A stretch of DNA of 64,000 nt, taken from positions 484,948 through 548,947 of the forward strand of contig NZ_LT546028.1 in the NCBI RefSeq assembly GCF_900078305.2. The letters run 5' to 3'. Source of the stretch: Corynebacterium bouchesdurhonense (GTDB lineage: Bacteria > Actinomycetota > Actinomycetes > Mycobacteriales > Mycobacteriaceae). The translations under genes were made by a program, and so were the position numbers. How positions within the stretch are numbered: position 1 is the stretch's first letter; each line of letters opens with the position of its first letter. Below the pieces are notes generated by a model, which saw nothing but the letters and a program-made list of their open reading frames with translations, was not told the origin of the DNA and ran no database searches. Below, one piece after another: positions 7,861 to 15,945 of this stretch.

Positions 7861-9003
7861 CTACGCCTCCTCAGCAAACAGCATCACGTTTGATGCGGCC
7901 AGCAACTTCGAGTTTAGATTGGGAATCGCGACGGCTTGAACAGTCTCGCGCTCGGGCAAACCATCTTCCGTAAACGTACCGGTCTCGGCTGCGACGAGAC
8001 GCACGTAGGCGCCGGTGGTGAGGGACTCTAAAACGTCATCAAGGTCCTCGGCGTTCTCTTCGCCGAACCACCACGGCGGTAACAGCTCGTTGACAGTACG
8101 GGGCAGCCAGCCCTCGATGTTCTCGAGGAGAGGCTGGAGCGCCTGCATCTGGCCCTGTTCATCCAGCTGCACAGCCCCGCTAGCCATCCGCAGCGGGAAG
8201 TTGAAGCGACCCGAGTGGGCGGTTAGGCGCTCGAAGGATGAAGCCAAGGCGGTGAGCAGCGAGCGTCGAAAAGCATCCTGCTCCTGAAAGCGCTGGCTAT
8301 GGCGTAGCGAGATCAATTGCTTGGCGTGGGCCAGCTCGGCGTAGTACTCGGCGGCAGGCAGGCCCGGCAGGCGTTGGAGGACCGTGTCGACGGCATCGGC
8401 GTATTCGCGCAGGAGTCCGAAGTCAGGATCGGTGGCGCGAAGGTTCACGGTCACCGAAATATCGGAGACGAGAGCAGAAATCTCCAGTTCCGGCTCGGGG
8501 TCATGCGTCCACAATTGCGGCGGAAACTCCCACCCATCCTCGACCTCCTGGGGTTCGGGGAGCGCGCTGCGCAGCTCGTCACACACCTCGAGAGCTGTGT
8601 CCAAACCGAAATCACCCGCGGCGACGTAACCATTGCGCGCTATGCATCGCGCCACCACGAACCGGGAATCGAGCTCGGTGAGTGCGTCGAGCTCACGCTC
8701 GATCGCCTCGAACTGCTCCATGATTTCCGTGGCGGTGGTGCCCATGTCGATAGCGTCCTCGATATCAGAAATGAGCTGCAGGGATTGCGCGACTGACTGC
8801 ACAGCCCGGTCGTTGACATGGGCTTTTGCCGTATCCGTGCCGGCGTGCTCGTCGGCGGTATCAAGCAGCACGTTGACGATGTGGTTCGCAAACCCCGGCA
8901 TTGCGTCGTTTTCTGGACGGAAGTAACGTGGCGCTACCTCGACCTGCATGTACGTTGTCGTCCCGCCCGCGTTTGTCTCGAATTCTGTGATTGCCATAGC
9001 CAT
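7861..9003 (-). CDS. Uncharacterised 380-residue soluble protein
   Basis: Starts MAMAITEFETNAGGTTTYMQ. The first 60 residues look like a beta-rich segment (VEVAPRYFRPENDAMPGFAN), and the rest is mainly helical and acidic. It has ISDIEDAIDMG, FEAIERELDALTELDSRFVVARC, and a WTHDPEPELEISALVSDISV stretch. There are no signal peptide, membrane segments, nucleotide-binding loop or catalytic motif I can name. The C-terminal part (TTGAYVRLVAAETGTFTEDG... PNLNSKLLAASNVMLFAEEA) looks like another beta segment. It forms a two-gene unit with the coiled-coil gene downstream. Base composition is less GC-rich than the neighbouring core genes, which suggests transfer. Function unknown. Confidence 0.7.
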   Translation of the reverse strand: MAMAITEFETNAGGTTTYMQVEVAPRYFRPENDAMPGFANHIVNVLLDTADEHAGTDTAKAHVNDRAVQSVAQSLQLISDIEDAIDMGTTATEIMEQFEAIERELDALTELDSRFVVARCIARNGYVAAGDFGLDTALEVCDELRSALPEPQEVEDGWEFPPQLWTHDPEPELEISALVSDISVTVNLRATDPDFGLLREYADAVDTVLQRLPGLPAAEYYAELAHAKQLISLRHSQRFQEQDAFRRSLLTALASSFERLTAHSGRFNFPLRMASGAVQLDEQGQMQALQPLLENIEGWLPRTVNELLPPWWFGEENAEDLDDVLESLTTGAYVRLVAAETGTFTEDGLPERETVQAVAIPNLNSKLLAASNVMLFAEEA

Positions 9004-9057
9004 AACGTAGCTCTCGCTACATCCGCGGGCGGGCTACGCGGGGAACGCTCCCCAGCC

Positions 9058-9074
9058 GAACGACAAGCAAGAGC
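9058..9074 (-). repeat. Dispersed motif, partial copy (CTTGCTTGTCG)
   Basis: The minus strand reads CTCTTGCTTGTCGTTCGG. The left half matches the dispersed motif and the right half diverges. It is intergenic, next to the terminator of the 35-residue peptide gene. Confidence 0.3.
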
Positions 9075-9079
9075 GAAAC

Positions 9080-9111
9080 GGCGGGCCCGGCCGAGATGGC
9101 CGAGCCCGCCG
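9080..9111 (-). terminator. Rho-independent terminator of the 35-residue peptide gene
   Basis: On the minus strand CGGCGGGCTCGGCC pairs with GGCCGGGCCCGCCG across a short loop, with one mismatch. It is followed by TTTCGCTCTT. It lies about 60 bp after the stop of the small gene. Confidence 0.65.
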
Positions 9112-9171
9112 TGGGCTGTTGGGGCGCTTTTGGTCAAGCGCCTCACTAGCGCTTCACTAGCGCCTCACGCG

Positions 9172-9279
9172 CTAGTTGGTGCGCGGCAGAACAGCGAGCG
9201 GGGAAACGTCGAGCGGGGAGGGGAGACCCTCGGACTCGACGTGGAACCACTCACGGATTGCGTTCATGAACTTCATCAT
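9172..9279 (-). CDS. Very small peptide gene (35 aa) with strong expression signals
   Basis: Reads MMKFMNAIREWFHVESEG, then a Pro-rich tail LPSPLDVSPLAVLPRTN. The first 14 residues can form an amphipathic helix with Met, Phe, Ile and Trp on one face. There is no signal peptide. Gene-like signals are unusually complete: a TTGACA-17-TAGGGT promoter (9335-9363), a roughly 50-nt leader with a GAACGG/CCGTTC hairpin, a GGAAAGGAGA ribosome-binding site 7 nt before the ATG, and a downstream terminator. Function is unknown. Corynebacterial porins (PorA, PorH) are also tiny and lack signal peptides, but I see no similarity to them. It could also be a leader peptide, although no gene follows under the same control. 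Confidence 0.7.
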   Translation of the reverse strand: MMKFMNAIREWFHVESEGLPSPLDVSPLAVLPRTN

Positions 9280-9297
9280 GAGACATTCTCCTTTCCG

Positions 9298-9323
9298 GAA
9301 CGGGATCTGTTTACCTTCCGTTC
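9298..9323 (-). promoter_or_regulatory. Hairpin in the 5' leader of the 35-residue peptide gene
   Basis: GAACGG and CCGTTC (6-bp stem) flank 14 nt just upstream of the ribosome-binding site. It could modulate translation or mRNA stability. It is short, so significance is uncertain. Confidence 0.35.
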
Positions 9324-9334
9324 ACTTGGGAGAT

Positions 9335-9363
9335 ACCCTAGGTTCATACCAATCGTTTGTCAA
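9335..9363 (-). promoter_or_regulatory. Near-consensus housekeeping promoter
   Basis: On the minus strand: -35 TTGACA (9358-9363), a 17-bp spacer, and -10 TAGGGT (9335-9340). ATTGGT occurs twice around the -35, a possible operator. It drives the 35-residue peptide gene, with transcription starting near 9328. Confidence 0.7.
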
Positions 9364-9397
9364 CACCAATGATTTGTGTAGCCCCACTAATAGCGAA

Positions 9398-9419
9398 AAC
9401 CGGGCCCGAAGGCCCGGTT
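9398..9419 (-). terminator. Rho-independent terminator of pit and the 84-residue gene
   Basis: The minus strand reads AACCGGGCC, loop TTCG, then GGCCCGGTT, followed by TTCGCT. The stem is perfect over 9 bp. It lies downstream of the 84-residue membrane protein gene that follows pit. Confidence 0.8.
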
Positions 9420-9424
9420 ATTTG

Positions 9425-9489
9425 CGCTGTTCAGCCGCGCTGTTCAGCTTCTCAGTTCAGCCGCGCTGTTCAGCCGTGCTGTTCAGCGG
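9425..9489. repeat. Tandem degenerate GCTGTTCAGC repeats
   Basis: Several copies of GCTGTTCAGC or GTTCAGCCG follow each other, partly palindromic, between the terminator and the stop of the 84-residue gene. They could be a decayed secondary terminator; no other role is visible. Confidence 0.6.
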
Positions 9490-9744
9490 TTAGAGGAAGG
9501 GGTACGGATCCCAGCCGGTGAAGTACTCGATGCGCTCGCGGGCGATGAGCAGCAGCGCCGCGATCACCGCAATGCCCACGATGGCCAGGAAGAGCCAGCC
9601 GATCGCCTTCTTGCCGCCGGAGGGGCTGGTGCCGTCCGGGCCCGGGGACAGGAAGTGGATGCTCAGGGAGAACAGGGCGGGCAGGCCGGCGCCGAGGAGG
9701 ATGCCAACGCTGGTGACCATGAAAAGGGACTTGAGAAGTTCCAT
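9490..9744 (-). CDS. Small two-helix membrane protein downstream of pit
   Basis: An 84-residue protein with two hydrophobic segments, LFMVTSVGILLGAGLPALFSL and AIGWLFLAIVGIAVIAALLL. A short hydrophilic loop (PGPDGTSPSGGKK) joins them, and the C-terminus is ERIEYFTGWDPYPFL. Its gene follows pit on the same strand after 30 bp and shares its terminator, so the two are probably cotranscribed. A role as accessory subunit or regulator of the phosphate transporter is inference from position only. I do not recognise a named family. Confidence 0.75.
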   Translation of the reverse strand: MELLKSLFMVTSVGILLGAGLPALFSLSIHFLSPGPDGTSPSGGKKAIGWLFLAIVGIAVIAALLLIARERIEYFTGWDPYPFL

Positions 9745-9774
9745 GTTGTTGTTCCTTATCTAGTTCCGGTCCGG

Positions 9775-11145
9775 CTACTTCTTCGGGTGCTTTACAACCG
9801 TGGTGGAGCCGCCACCGGGAAGGTCGCGCAGGCCAGCGCTGGTGTCGACGAAGTCCGCCGGCTCGCCGTACACGCGGCTGCGGTTCTTGCCGGAGCGAAC
9901 CTTGGTGCCGCGGTTGTCGGCATCGGCGTCGGTGTCGGAGTCCTGGTTGTCGTCGGACTTGTTGCCGGTGGAGGCGGCGGAGTTGGACTCGTGGTCCCAG
10001 TCGTCGTTGACGTTGTCCTTGTGCACGGGCTTCTTCTGCGCCTGGTAGAACATGTAGCCGCCGCCGAGGGCGATGATGGCCGCCAGGGCGATGCCGCCCC
10101 AGACCAGGTCGCCGCCGAGCTCAGCTGCCCAGTGGCCGATCCACCAGACCACGAAGGAGACCAGGGCGGCGACCGGCAGGGTGGTGATCCACGCCAGGGC
10201 CATGCGGCCGGCGACCTTCCAGCGGACCTCGCCAGCCGGGCCGGTCAGGCCGGAACCGAGGATGGAACCGGTGGCCACGTGGGTGGTGGACAGCGCCATA
10301 CCCAGGTGGGAGGAGGTGAGGATGATGGCTGCGGAGGAGGTCTCAGCGGCCATACCCTGCGGCGGGTGGATCTCCACGAGGCCCTTACCCAGGGTGCGGA
10401 TCACGCGGAAGCCGCCGGAGTAGGTGCCGATGGCGATGGCCAGTGCACAGGCGAGCTGGATCCAGAACGGCATCGGGTGGTCCGAGTCGAACTTGCCGGC
10501 GGCAACCATGGCCAGGAAGATCACACCCATGGTCTTCTGTGCGTCGGAGGTACCGTGCGCGAGCGCCACCAGGGAGGCGGTGCCGATCTGGCCCCAGCGG
10601 AAGTAGTTGTCGCGGTGATCCTTCTCCGCGTTGGCGGTCAGCTTGTACACCAGCCAGGTGCCGATGGCAGCGATCAGGCCGGCCACGAACGGGGCGAACA
10701 GGGCCGGGAGGACGATCTTGTCCAACACGCCGTTCCACACCACGCCGTCGAAACCGATGGCGGCGATGGCCGCACCGATCAGGCCGCCGAACAGGGCGTG
10801 GGACGACGAGGACGGGATACCGAACAGCCAGGTGAAGAGGTTCCACATGATGCCGCCGGCCAGGCCGGCGAACACCACGAGGAGGAGGCGCTCGGAGTCA
10901 AGCGGATCGTCGAGGTTAAAAACGTCGAGTTTGACAATGCCCTCTGCAACCGTCTTCGCAACCGCGACGGAGAGGAAGGCACCGACAAGGTTCAGGATAC
11001 CGGCGAGTGCGACGGCGACCTTGGGCTTAAGTGCGCCAGTAGCGATGGAGGTGGCCATCGCGTTGGCGGTGTCATGGAAACCGTTGGTGAAGTCGAAGAA
11101 CAGTGCTACGACAATGATGAGGATGAGGAGGACTGTGATGCTCAC
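9775..11145 (-). CDS. pit: Low-affinity inorganic phosphate transporter
   Basis: A 456-residue membrane protein of the Pit family, importing divalent metal-phosphate complexes with protons. The N-terminal half has the signature FFDFTNGFHDTANAMATSI, and the C-terminal half repeats the fold with SHLGMALSTTHVATGSILG. Between them is GIPSSSSHALFGGLIGAAI. About ten to twelve hydrophobic helices are visible. The C-terminal 80 residues are hydrophilic, Asp/Asn-rich and cytoplasmic (SNSAASTGNKSDDNQDSDTD). The start is GTG 11145, 8 nt after a GATAAT -10 element and without a Shine-Dalgarno, so the mRNA is probably near-leaderless. The 84-residue gene follows. Confidence 0.92.
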   Translation of the reverse strand: MSITVLLILIIVVALFFDFTNGFHDTANAMATSIATGALKPKVAVALAGILNLVGAFLSVAVAKTVAEGIVKLDVFNLDDPLDSERLLLVVFAGLAGGIMWNLFTWLFGIPSSSSHALFGGLIGAAIAAIGFDGVVWNGVLDKIVLPALFAPFVAGLIAAIGTWLVYKLTANAEKDHRDNYFRWGQIGTASLVALAHGTSDAQKTMGVIFLAMVAAGKFDSDHPMPFWIQLACALAIAIGTYSGGFRVIRTLGKGLVEIHPPQGMAAETSSAAIILTSSHLGMALSTTHVATGSILGSGLTGPAGEVRWKVAGRMALAWITTLPVAALVSFVVWWIGHWAAELGGDLVWGGIALAAIIALGGGYMFYQAQKKPVHKDNVNDDWDHESNSAASTGNKSDDNQDSDTDADADNRGTKVRSGKNRSRVYGEPADFVDTSAGLRDLPGGGSTTVVKHPKK

Positions 11146-11153
11146 AGGGGGTA

Positions 11154-11159
11154 ATTATC
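11154..11159 (-). promoter_or_regulatory. -10 element of pit
   Basis: GATAAT on the minus strand, 8 nt before the GTG start of pit. Farther upstream, GGAACA and TGTTCC at about 11191-11222 form an imperfect inverted repeat that could be an operator. No gene is visible in 11146-11365. Confidence 0.45.
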
Positions 11160-11365
11160 TAGTTGCGCAGGCCCTATGCACAGCCCAGACGGAACAATTC
11201 ACCGTTTGTCCATAAACTGTTCCGTTACCGTCCCCGAAAACGCGAATGATGTCACCTGTTGTTCACGTAACGGGCTGGAACCGGGGGCGAACCGCGGGCC
11301 ACACGCGGCGCCCGTATCAACTACGGCCGCATCAGCCACAGCAGCGTCTGCCACACCAGCGCCTG

Positions 11366-11551
11366 CTACACCAGCGCGGCGCGGTCCGAGCCGGGTACGC
11401 CGGCATCCGCGCCAGCTTCGTCGTCCTTCACTTCGACCAGGTTGCCGTTTTTGTCGTACTCGTACTCCTTGCCGCCCCACTTGAGAAAGATGGCGGTGGC
11501 GATGACGAATGCCACGAGCAAGACGATGTCGAGGATTGCTTCCGTACTCAT
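11366..11551 (-). CDS. Small single-helix membrane protein
   Basis: A 61-residue protein. MSTEAILDIVLLVAFVIATAIFLKWGG is one transmembrane helix with a short periplasmic N-terminus. It is followed by a charged cytoplasmic tail (KEYEYDKNGNLVEVKDDEAG) and an Ala/Gly-rich end. Start 11551 is chosen because GGGAG lies about 9 nt upstream and the helix follows at once; the longer in-frame ORF upstream has no domain-like sequence. It is monocistronic between the pit unit and the surface protein gene. Function unknown. Confidence 0.65.
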   Translation of the reverse strand: MSTEAILDIVLLVAFVIATAIFLKWGGKEYEYDKNGNLVEVKDDEAGADAGVPGSDRAALV

Positions 11552-11892
11552 AACACGACTCCCGTTTTGGGTTGAGAGGCGATGTGAAACACCGGAGGCG
11601 TTGGGGGCCGGGCCACCCGGCGCGGGCGATATTTCATCCTGCGCCCTCAGTGTAACCCCGCTCTGTGATTCCCGCCTGCACCGCACCAAAGTGTGAGTCG
11701 CGGCTCACATGGCGCCCACCCAGGGCACGGGCTCGCGCGATATTGGGCAAAGCAAAGCCCCCTCGCCTGCTCGCGCTCTAAATGGGGGGGTGGTTGAGCG
11801 CTCATCCGGTCTCGGGGGGGATGGACCGTGGGCGAGGGGACCCGCGACAGCAACTATAGCGGTGCCGGTGCCCCGCTGTCTAGCCCCGGCCC

Positions 11893-13362
11893 TTAGAACG
11901 AGCCCGAGCCACCGCCGCCGGCGAACCCGGAGCTGAAGGAGGTGTTGGTGGCCCCAGAGCCGGAGCTGGAGCTCTGCGCCTGCTGCTCGGCGCGCACGTT
12001 GGAGGCGTGCCAGTCATTGAGCACGATGTAGGGCACGTAGCCGTTGTAGATGTAGCCGGGCTCGGTGAGCGAGGGTTGGCGCAGCTGCTCGCGCTCTTTG
12101 ACGTCGGAGAACTGGCGGCGCTTCACCTCGTCCAAAAGCAGGCGGTAATCACCCAGCACGCGCACGAACTCGTCCACAAACTGTGGCGAGTCCGGGTGCT
12201 GGTCCAGCCACTCCACGCGCTGCTCCAGCTCCGCTAGGTCGCGCTTGAGCTCCTCGCTCTTCACGCCGCGGCGGGCCTGGATGATGTCCTCGCGGATGTC
12301 GGTGATCAGGTGGCGGCGGGCGGCGGCGTCGCCGCGCTCCACGTCAAAAAGTCGGTTGATGTTGTCCTCGGCGTGCCCGGTGCCGGTCATGGTGGCCGCG
12401 GCCTCCGCGAGCGCCTTGCGGTTCTCCCACGCCTGCCGGTCGGTGGCCACGCTGTAGCGCTGTGTGGCGTCATGCAGGGAGAGGAAGTTGTCGCGCACGT
12501 CCTCCCATTCGCTGCGCAGCTCCGCGTTGGCAAAGGCGGAGGAGACGGAGTTCGCGCGGATATCCAGCTCGTCCAGTCGCTGGCTCAGCCCCGTGTAGTC
12601 GTTTGCCAGCAGCGCGTAGTCCGCGCGGGCTTGGGCAATCGCTTTTCTGCGTTTCTCGCGCCGAGCCGCGGCTATCGCCCCGCCGCCGAGCGCCACGCTA
12701 CCCGGGAGCAGGGTGCCCACCACGGTCCCCATCACGCGGTCCGTCTCGGCGCCGCTGACCACCCAGTCCGCCACCGCCTCTGTATCGGTGGCGTAGTCGG
12801 CGCCGGCGAAGAGGCCGGCGGGGATGTTGTTGTCGCGTAAGCCCGGCACCATGGCGTCGATCGCGCCGTCCAGGCGCTGGCCGTCCCACAGCTTCAGCTG
12901 GTCCAGCACGTCCACGCCAGCGAAGACGAACTGGTGGCGGGAGTTCATGTCCGCGCCAATGATCAGCACGCCGTTGGCAAAGCGCTCGTCGCCGATCTCG
13001 TCCGGGTAGTTGTCCCGCAGGAAATTTTCCACGGAGTCATTGACGTTGTCCCGGCCCTCGTTCAGCACCAGGTAATGGATTTTTTTCACGGTGTCGGGGT
13101 GCTGCAGGCGCTCGGCGTCTCGCACCATGCGGGCCTCGTCCTCCGGGGTGAGCAGATCGGCCGGGTCGGAGATCTCCACTGCCGGGGCCTGGGACTGCAC
13201 GGCAACGGCCACCTGGTCCGGGGAGGGCACGTCACTGGCGGCGTACCCCAGCGCGCCGCCGCCGGTGGCTAAAAGCGCCGTGGCGCCGATCACGGCGGCC
13301 CAGTCCTTGCCCTTGGTGCTCTTTGATCCGCGGAATCCCGCATCTGTGCCCTTGTCTGCCAT
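11893..13362 (-). CDS. TPM-like (DUF5129-type) membrane protein
   Basis: A 489-residue protein. A hydrophobic segment (AAVIGATALLATGGGALGYAAS) near residue 25 anchors or exports it. Next comes a TPM/YgcG-like region: ISDPADLLTPEDEARMVRDAERL, then FANGVLIIGADMNSRHQFVFAG. Further hydrophobic residues at MGTVVGTLLPGSVALGGGAIAA precede a long helical, coiled-coil-rich part (residues about 230-430) with basic ARREKRRKAIAQ. It ends in a Gly/Ser-rich tail SSGFAGGGGSGSF, typical of TPM-domain proteins. I infer an envelope-associated protein of the corynebacterial DUF5129 group; biochemical function unknown. It is divergent from the ABC importer operon. Confidence 0.7.
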   Translation of the reverse strand: MADKGTDAGFRGSKSTKGKDWAAVIGATALLATGGGALGYAASDVPSPDQVAVAVQSQAPAVEISDPADLLTPEDEARMVRDAERLQHPDTVKKIHYLVLNEGRDNVNDSVENFLRDNYPDEIGDERFANGVLIIGADMNSRHQFVFAGVDVLDQLKLWDGQRLDGAIDAMVPGLRDNNIPAGLFAGADYATDTEAVADWVVSGAETDRVMGTVVGTLLPGSVALGGGAIAAARREKRRKAIAQARADYALLANDYTGLSQRLDELDIRANSVSSAFANAELRSEWEDVRDNFLSLHDATQRYSVATDRQAWENRKALAEAAATMTGTGHAEDNINRLFDVERGDAAARRHLITDIREDIIQARRGVKSEELKRDLAELEQRVEWLDQHPDSPQFVDEFVRVLGDYRLLLDEVKRRQFSDVKEREQLRQPSLTEPGYIYNGYVPYIVLNDWHASNVRAEQQAQSSSSGSGATNTSFSSGFAGGGGSGSF

Positions 13363-13422
13363 GGCGCCATGGTACGGCGTTCGGGCGGGTTTGAAAGGGG
13401 GATTAAAAGGTGTTCAAAGGGG

Positions 13423-13434
13423 GCGTCGATAAGC
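13423..13434 (-). repeat. Dispersed motif, near match (GCTTATCGACGC)
   Basis: One mismatch from GCTTGTCGACGC on the minus strand. The flanks CCTTT and CCCCC match other copies. It is intergenic, between the TPM-like gene and the ABC importer operon, and so free of coding constraint. Confidence 0.85.
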
Positions 13435-13506
13435 AAAGGCCCGTGTTACATTCCTACTACCCACTACGGATCGTTCGGCACGTACCTGCCGATGGAGGAG
13501 AACATC

Positions 13507-14631
13507 ATGGCAACTGTGACCTATGACCAGGCCACGCGCATTTACCCCGGCGCGGACAAGCCCAGCGTGGACCGACTGAACCTGGACATCGCGGACGGCG
13601 AGTTTTTGGTGCTTGTCGGCCCGTCAGGCTCCGGCAAGTCCACCGCGCTGCGCATGCTGGCGGGCCTGGAGGAGACCAATGAGGGGCGCATCCTCATCGG
13701 TGACCGGGACGTGACCAAGGCGAGCCCGAAAGACCGCGACATTGCCATGGTGTTTCAGAACTACGCGCTGTACCCGCACATGACCGTGCGGGAGAACATC
13801 GGCTTCGCGCTGAAGATCGCGGGCATGGACAAAGCGGAGATCAACCGCCGGGTGGAGGAGGCCGCGAAGACGCTGGACCTCACGCAGTACCTGGACCGCA
13901 AGCCGAAGGCCCTGTCCGGCGGCCAGCGCCAGCGCGTGGCCATGGGCCGCGCCATCGTGCGCGAGCCGCAGGTGTTCCTCATGGACGAGCCCCTGTCCAA
14001 CCTGGACGCCAAGCTGCGCGTGCAGACCCGCACCCAGATTGCCAACCTGCAGCGCCGCATGGGCGTGACCACCATCTACGTCACGCACGACCAGACCGAG
14101 GCCCTGACCATGGGTGACCGCATCGCCGTGCTGAACTTCGGCGTGCTGCAGCAGGTGGGCACCCCGCGCGAGCTGTACGAGCACCCCAACAACGTGTTTG
14201 TGGCCGGCTTCATCGGCTCGCCGGCGATGAACCTCTCCACCTTCGACGTGGACGCCGCCTCCCGCACCGCGCGCGCCGGCCAGGCCGCCATCCCGCTGAG
14301 CGACGAGGTGCTCGCCCGCATCACCCCGGAGGACAACGGCCAGGTGATCCTCGGCTTCCGCCCCGAGGCGCTCGAGCTGGTGGACGCCTCGGCGGAGCAC
14401 ACCATCCCGGTGGAGGTGGACTTTGTGGAGGAGCTCGGCTCCGACTCCTTCATCTACGGCCACCTGGCCGGCGGCGGCTGGCGCAGCGAGGGCCGCGAGG
14501 AGGGCGACGCGGGAGAGATCGTGCTGCGCACCCCGCCGCTGTCCGGCGCCCGAGAAGGCGACGTGATCCACGCCCGCATCAAGGACGGCGGCCTGCACGC
14601 CTTTTCAAAGGCCACCGGCACCCGCATCTAG
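13507..14631 (+). CDS. Sugar ABC importer ATP-binding subunit (UgpC/MsmK/MusK type)
   Basis: A 374-residue ATPase energising carbohydrate uptake. Walker A is GPSGSGKST (about residues 38-46), the Q-loop VFQNYALYPHMTV, the ABC signature LSGGQRQRVAMGRAIVREP, Walker B VFLMDEPLSNLDAKLR, and the switch His is in YVTHDQTEALTMGDR. The C-terminal TOBE-like domain (about 240-374, LGFRPEALELV) is typical of the multiple-sugar ATPases. ATG 13507 follows GGAGGAGA. It heads a six-gene run: ATPase, DUF4032 gene, lipoprotein, two permeases and a membrane protein. That order resembles musK-(x)-musE-F-G-I for maltose uptake in C. glutamicum. Maltose as substrate is inference from synteny. Confidence 0.9.
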   Translation: MATVTYDQATRIYPGADKPSVDRLNLDIADGEFLVLVGPSGSGKSTALRMLAGLEETNEGRILIGDRDVTKASPKDRDIAMVFQNYALYPHMTVRENIGFALKIAGMDKAEINRRVEEAAKTLDLTQYLDRKPKALSGGQRQRVAMGRAIVREPQVFLMDEPLSNLDAKLRVQTRTQIANLQRRMGVTTIYVTHDQTEALTMGDRIAVLNFGVLQQVGTPRELYEHPNNVFVAGFIGSPAMNLSTFDVDAASRTARAGQAAIPLSDEVLARITPEDNGQVILGFRPEALELVDASAEHTIPVEVDFVEELGSDSFIYGHLAGGGWRSEGREEGDAGEIVLRTPPLSGAREGDVIHARIKDGGLHAFSKATGTRI

Positions 14632-14635
14632 CCGG

Positions 14636-15868
14636 GTGGAAAAACTCAACGTTGTCTCGCCGGCCTACGCGCCGACGCTTTTGACTATGCCGTGGGACCA
14701 GCCCCTCGACGAGTGGAGCGGCGACCTGCTGGCTGCCCTGCCGCGGGGCATCTCGCGCCACACGGTGCGGCTGATCTCGGCGGGCGGGCTTGTCTTTGCG
14801 GTGAAGGAGATCGGCGAGGCGGTGGCCTACCACGAGTACCGGATGCTGCGCCGCCTGCAGGAGCTCGACGCCCCGTGCGTGGTGCCGGTGGCAGTGGTGA
14901 CCAACCGCGAGGACGCGGACGGCGGGGCGTTGACAGCCTGCCTGGTCACCGAGCACCTGCGCTTCTCCCTTCCGTACCGCGACGTGTTCTCGCGCGTGCT
15001 CGAGCCGGACACGGTGAGCAAGCTCGTGCGGGCGCTCGCCGTGCTGCTGGTCAAGCTGCACCTGCTGAACTTCTATTGGGGCGACGTGTCGCTGTCCAAC
15101 ACCCTCTTCCGCCGCGACGCGGACCAATTCTCCGCCTACCTGGTCGACGCCGAGACGGGGGAGTTCCACGAGCCCCTATCTCCGGGGCGCAGGCTTTACG
15201 ACGTCGACGTGGCGCGCGTAAACATCATCGGCGAGCTGATGGACCTGCAGGCGGGGCAGTACCTAGACGCGTCGGTGGACGTGATCGCGCTGGGTAACGC
15301 GATCGAGCAGACCTACCTGGAGCTGTGGGACCTGATGACGGGCGAGCTGGTGGTGGAGGGCGATGCCTTCGACGCCATCGCCGAGCGCGTGGCCCGCATT
15401 AACCAGCTCGGCTTCGACGTTGGGGAGATGCAGATCGAGCACACCGGCGACGTCCACCGGGTGCACATCGAGCCGGCCGTGTTCTCCACCGGCTTCAACC
15501 GCCGCCGGCTTCAGGCGCTGACGGGCCTGGACGTGCAGGACCGGCAGGCGCAGCGCCTGCTGGGGGAGATGGAGGTGTACCGCGCCGTGCGCTACGGCGG
15601 GCGGCTGCCGCTGGAGGCGGTGGCGCACCGCTGGATGGTCAAGGAGTACGAGCCGGTGGTGCACCTGATCCCGCCGGAGCTGCGGGAGAAGCTGGAGCCG
15701 GCCCAAATCTTCCACGAGATCTTGGACCACCGCTGGTTTCTGAGCCAGAACCTGTCCCGCTTCGTGCCGCTGGCGGAGGCTGCCGAGAGCTACTTTGAGA
15801 AGGTTCTGCCCGGCCACCGGGACGAGGCGATGGTGTACCGCCTCCCCCGCGAAAACGGTGACACGTAA
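14636..15868 (+). CDS. DUF4032/lipopolysaccharide-kinase-like protein
   Basis: A 410-residue soluble protein from GTG 14636, 4 bp after the ATPase gene. The N-terminal half has kinase-like features: LVFAVKEIGEAVAYHEYRMLRRL (Lys and Glu as in an ATP site), CLVTEHLRFSLPYR as hinge, VLLVKLHLLNFYWGDVSLSNTLFRR as catalytic loop (GDVSLSN in place of HRDxxxxN), and AYLVDAETGEFH as metal-binding segment. The C-terminal part (from about residue 180) matches the DUF4032 layout. A kinase-like role is inference. The conserved position inside a sugar importer operon suggests phosphorylation or regulation linked to carbohydrate uptake. Confidence 0.75.
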   Translation: MEKLNVVSPAYAPTLLTMPWDQPLDEWSGDLLAALPRGISRHTVRLISAGGLVFAVKEIGEAVAYHEYRMLRRLQELDAPCVVPVAVVTNREDADGGALTACLVTEHLRFSLPYRDVFSRVLEPDTVSKLVRALAVLLVKLHLLNFYWGDVSLSNTLFRRDADQFSAYLVDAETGEFHEPLSPGRRLYDVDVARVNIIGELMDLQAGQYLDASVDVIALGNAIEQTYLELWDLMTGELVVEGDAFDAIAERVARINQLGFDVGEMQIEHTGDVHRVHIEPAVFSTGFNRRRLQALTGLDVQDRQAQRLLGEMEVYRAVRYGGRLPLEAVAHRWMVKEYEPVVHLIPPELREKLEPAQIFHEILDHRWFLSQNLSRFVPLAEAAESYFEKVLPGHRDEAMVYRLPRENGDT

Positions 15869-15877
15869 CACATCGTT

Positions 15878-15919
15878 TTGCCCGCTGTGAGCAGGACTCT
15901 AATATTGGGTGTGTCCCAA
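15878..15919 (+). promoter_or_regulatory. Promoter and candidate operator before the sugar-binding lipoprotein
   Basis: TTGCCC (15878-15883), 16 bp, TAATAT (15900-15905) forms a plausible internal promoter. The inverted repeat TTGGG-TGTGT-CCCAA (15905-15919) overlaps its start region and could be an operator for a sugar-responsive regulator. Confidence 0.5.
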
Positions 15920-15945
15920 CCAATTGGCGCAGCAAAGGAATGCCC

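Noticed and set aside
9655..11154. 499-codon open frame antisense to pit
   Set aside because: Low-complexity Gly/Asp/His translation; pit signatures on the other strand are unambiguous.
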